Shown: piece by piece, positions 63,002-64,000 of the stretch
How the letters are laid out: every line of letters begins with the position of its first letter
Numbering within the stretch: the first letter of the stretch is position 1
NCBI RefSeq assembly: GCF_047338595.1
Contig: NZ_JBLFBO010000005.1
Location: forward strand, 124,001 to 188,000
Length of the DNA stretch: 64,000 nucleotides
Source: Nitrospira_D sp019636945
GTDB taxonomy: Bacteria; Nitrospirota; Nitrospiria; Nitrospirales; Nitrospiraceae
Direction: 5' to 3'
Position numbers and translations under genes: made by a program
The notes under the pieces: model-generated
What the model saw: only the letters and a program-made list of their open reading frames with translations
What the model was told of the DNA's origin: nothing
Database searches by the model: none

Positions 63002-63463
63002 TCATACTCCACGAATTGGATACTTCTGCACGATCGCCGCACAGTTTTGGATAATGCCTGGGAGGTAGCTTTGGTCAATTTCAAACTCAAACCCAAACCA
63101 GTGCGACTGTGTGAGGTTGTTGGGCGTGATCTCAACTTGAGTGCGAATGTGGCCAAGGCGATCCGCTATCTTGAGTGATATTTTAAGCTCAGGCTCTATC
63201 GGTTCCAAGGTGGATGATGTTGAGGTACCTTCAAGCATGGCAGCGCACTGATTGCCGAGAGCATCAATGTCCGTGACCATCAGAATTGCTCCTTGAGCCC
63301 AGACGCTCGCGCCAGATTCACCACAATGTGCTGTCACCCTGAGCCAGTTACCATCGTAGTAATCCTGACTCTCTGGGAACTGCCTTCCATATACCCATAG
63401 TTGAAATCCGCCGATCTTCAGGTCAGGTTCTCCCAGATCTGCTGGCGTCAATCTTTCGTTCAT
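63002..63463 (-). CDS. WapI-type immunity-like protein
   Basis: The 153-residue protein (ATG 63463, GGAGAC upstream) has GGFQLWVYGRQFPESQDYYD, GNWLRVTAHCG, an acidic middle, FGFEFEIDQSYLPGIIQNC and a final YP. The pattern resembles WapI-type immunity proteins of contact-dependent toxin systems. No toxin gene is adjacent in the window. Either it is an orphan or its role is unrelated. The call is by pattern only. Confidence 0.5.
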   Translation of the reverse strand: MNERLTPADLGEPDLKIGGFQLWVYGRQFPESQDYYDGNWLRVTAHCGESGASVWAQGAILMVTDIDALGNQCAAMLEGTSTSSTLEPIEPELKISLKIADRLGHIRTQVEITPNNLTQSHWFGFEFEIDQSYLPGIIQNCAAIVQKYPIRGV

Positions 63464-63623
63464 GTCTCCGCGCGACCAATTAAGTGGAATGTCCTCTGAA
63501 TATAGCACATGGATGCTGTATGCCTACGGAGACTCGGTTTCTATAATCCATTAGTGCCGATGCCGCTCATGCTGCTGGCCGATCCAATACCGAGTGGTGT
63601 CAGAGTTTCCGCGTGATGTTTTG

Positions 63624-64000
63624 CTAAAAGTGTAAGTTTAGCCCAAAGGTCACCATGTGGCCATTGTCCTGAAATTGCTTATCCTGCAGCGAGGCATCCT
63701 TCGACTCAATTTTCTCCAGCCAGATATGGCGGTAGGTGCTGTCGAGCGAGAGATGTTCGCTCAGGAAGAGCTGCAGGCCTGCTCCCACATGGGCACCGAA
63801 GCGATGTTGTGTCTTGTCGAAGCCGTGAGGCCCTTCGACATTGGTGAAGTACCAGCCGGCCCCCCCGAGAATGAAAGGAGACAGCCGCTTCGTCCCAAAT
63901 GGATAGATCAATGCGGTTCCTTGAACTGGAAAGGTGCGGATGGTGGTGGAGCTGATATCCGTCTTGCGATAATCAACCGAGCCTTCAACGGCCAGAAATT
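63624..64000 (-). CDS. Outer-membrane beta-barrel protein, 5' end missing
   Basis: The frame stays open to the window edge and ends at 63624. Visible strands alternate polar and hydrophobic residues (FLAVEGSVDYRKTD, LSPFILGGAGWYFTNV, FGAHVGAGLQLFLSEHLSLD, STYRHIWLEK) and the protein ends in Phe (FGLNLHF), the outer-membrane sorting signal. This matches small OmpA/OmpW-like or OprF-like barrels. The missing N-terminus prevents a better assignment. Confidence 0.8.
   Translation of the reverse strand, partial: FLAVEGSVDYRKTDISSTTIRTFPVQGTALIYPFGTKRLSPFILGGAGWYFTNVEGPHGFDKTQHRFGAHVGAGLQLFLSEHLSLDSTYRHIWLEKIESKDASLQDKQFQDNGHMVTFGLNLHF

Overview
The window looks like one contiguous piece of a Gram-negative chromosome. 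Lipoproteins with lipobox cysteines, an outer-membrane barrel, Kdo/heptose biosynthesis genes and NtrY/NtrX-type signalling all point that way. The mix of genes (HemY-type protoporphyrinogen oxidase, a squalene/phytoene-synthase family enzyme, an RpoS-like sigma factor, many small conserved unknowns) and the moderately high G+C content suggest a Nitrospira-like member of the Nitrospirota. This assignment is inference; no rRNA gene or other decisive marker lies in the window.

Layout. 1-11.5 kb: the 3' part of hemG, a flavin reductase, a Sel1-repeat membrane protein, mazG with a small membrane protein, a DUF1844 protein, an NtrY/NtrX-type two-component pair, and the overlapping purM-purN pair. 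11.9-15.6 kb: a PilZ protein, then an accessory patch that ends at the 3' end of a tRNA-Ala(CGC) gene. The patch holds a 66-bp direct repeat on both sides of a secreted-protein gene, an intact IS3-family element, and the tail of a recombinase cut off by that element. 15.9-20.8 kb (minus strand): a signalling block (separate HPt, hybrid kinase with two receiver domains, response-regulator diguanylate cyclase, receiver with a Cys-motif tail) and a YqeY protein. 21-28.8 kb: an MFS transporter, two unknown genes, htpX, a squalene/phytoene synthase homologue, a compact four-gene minus-strand cluster of two ferredoxin-like proteins and two unknown proteins, ald, and tRNA-Pro(CGG).

29.3-37.5 kb: acylphosphatase, an RpoS-like sigma factor, apt, a DksA/TraR-type protein, queC, a c-type cytochrome, two Sel1-repeat lipoproteins, a YqgE/AlgH protein with an apparent signal peptide, and a large unknown protein with a CorA-like tail. 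37.6-49.1 kb: a pyrimidine block (pyrR, pyrB, pyrC, DUF4149-like gene, carA, sppA-like gene, M48 protease gene, carB, greA, SAM hydrolase). It is preceded by a readable attenuator: a near-consensus promoter, a PyrR-binding-type hairpin, a competing antiterminator pairing and an intrinsic terminator. 49.5-52.1 kb: lhgO and bioA on the minus strand.

52.2-62.8 kb: an envelope block starting from a fully consensus promoter: lepA, lepB, heptose kinase, kdsB, pyrG, kdsA, kdsD, pgsA, an esterase and plsY. pyrG supplies the CTP used by KdsB and for CDP-diacylglycerol, the PgsA substrate. 63-64 kb: a WapI-immunity-like protein and the 3' part of an outer-membrane barrel gene.

The least explained features are a family of intergenic elements with terminal inverted repeats (49.1-49.4, 60.3-60.5 and 61.1-61.3 kb), the redox cluster at 26-27.4 kb, the CorA-like fusion, and the degenerate integration site at tRNA-Ala. 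The best-supported regulatory system is the PyrR attenuator.
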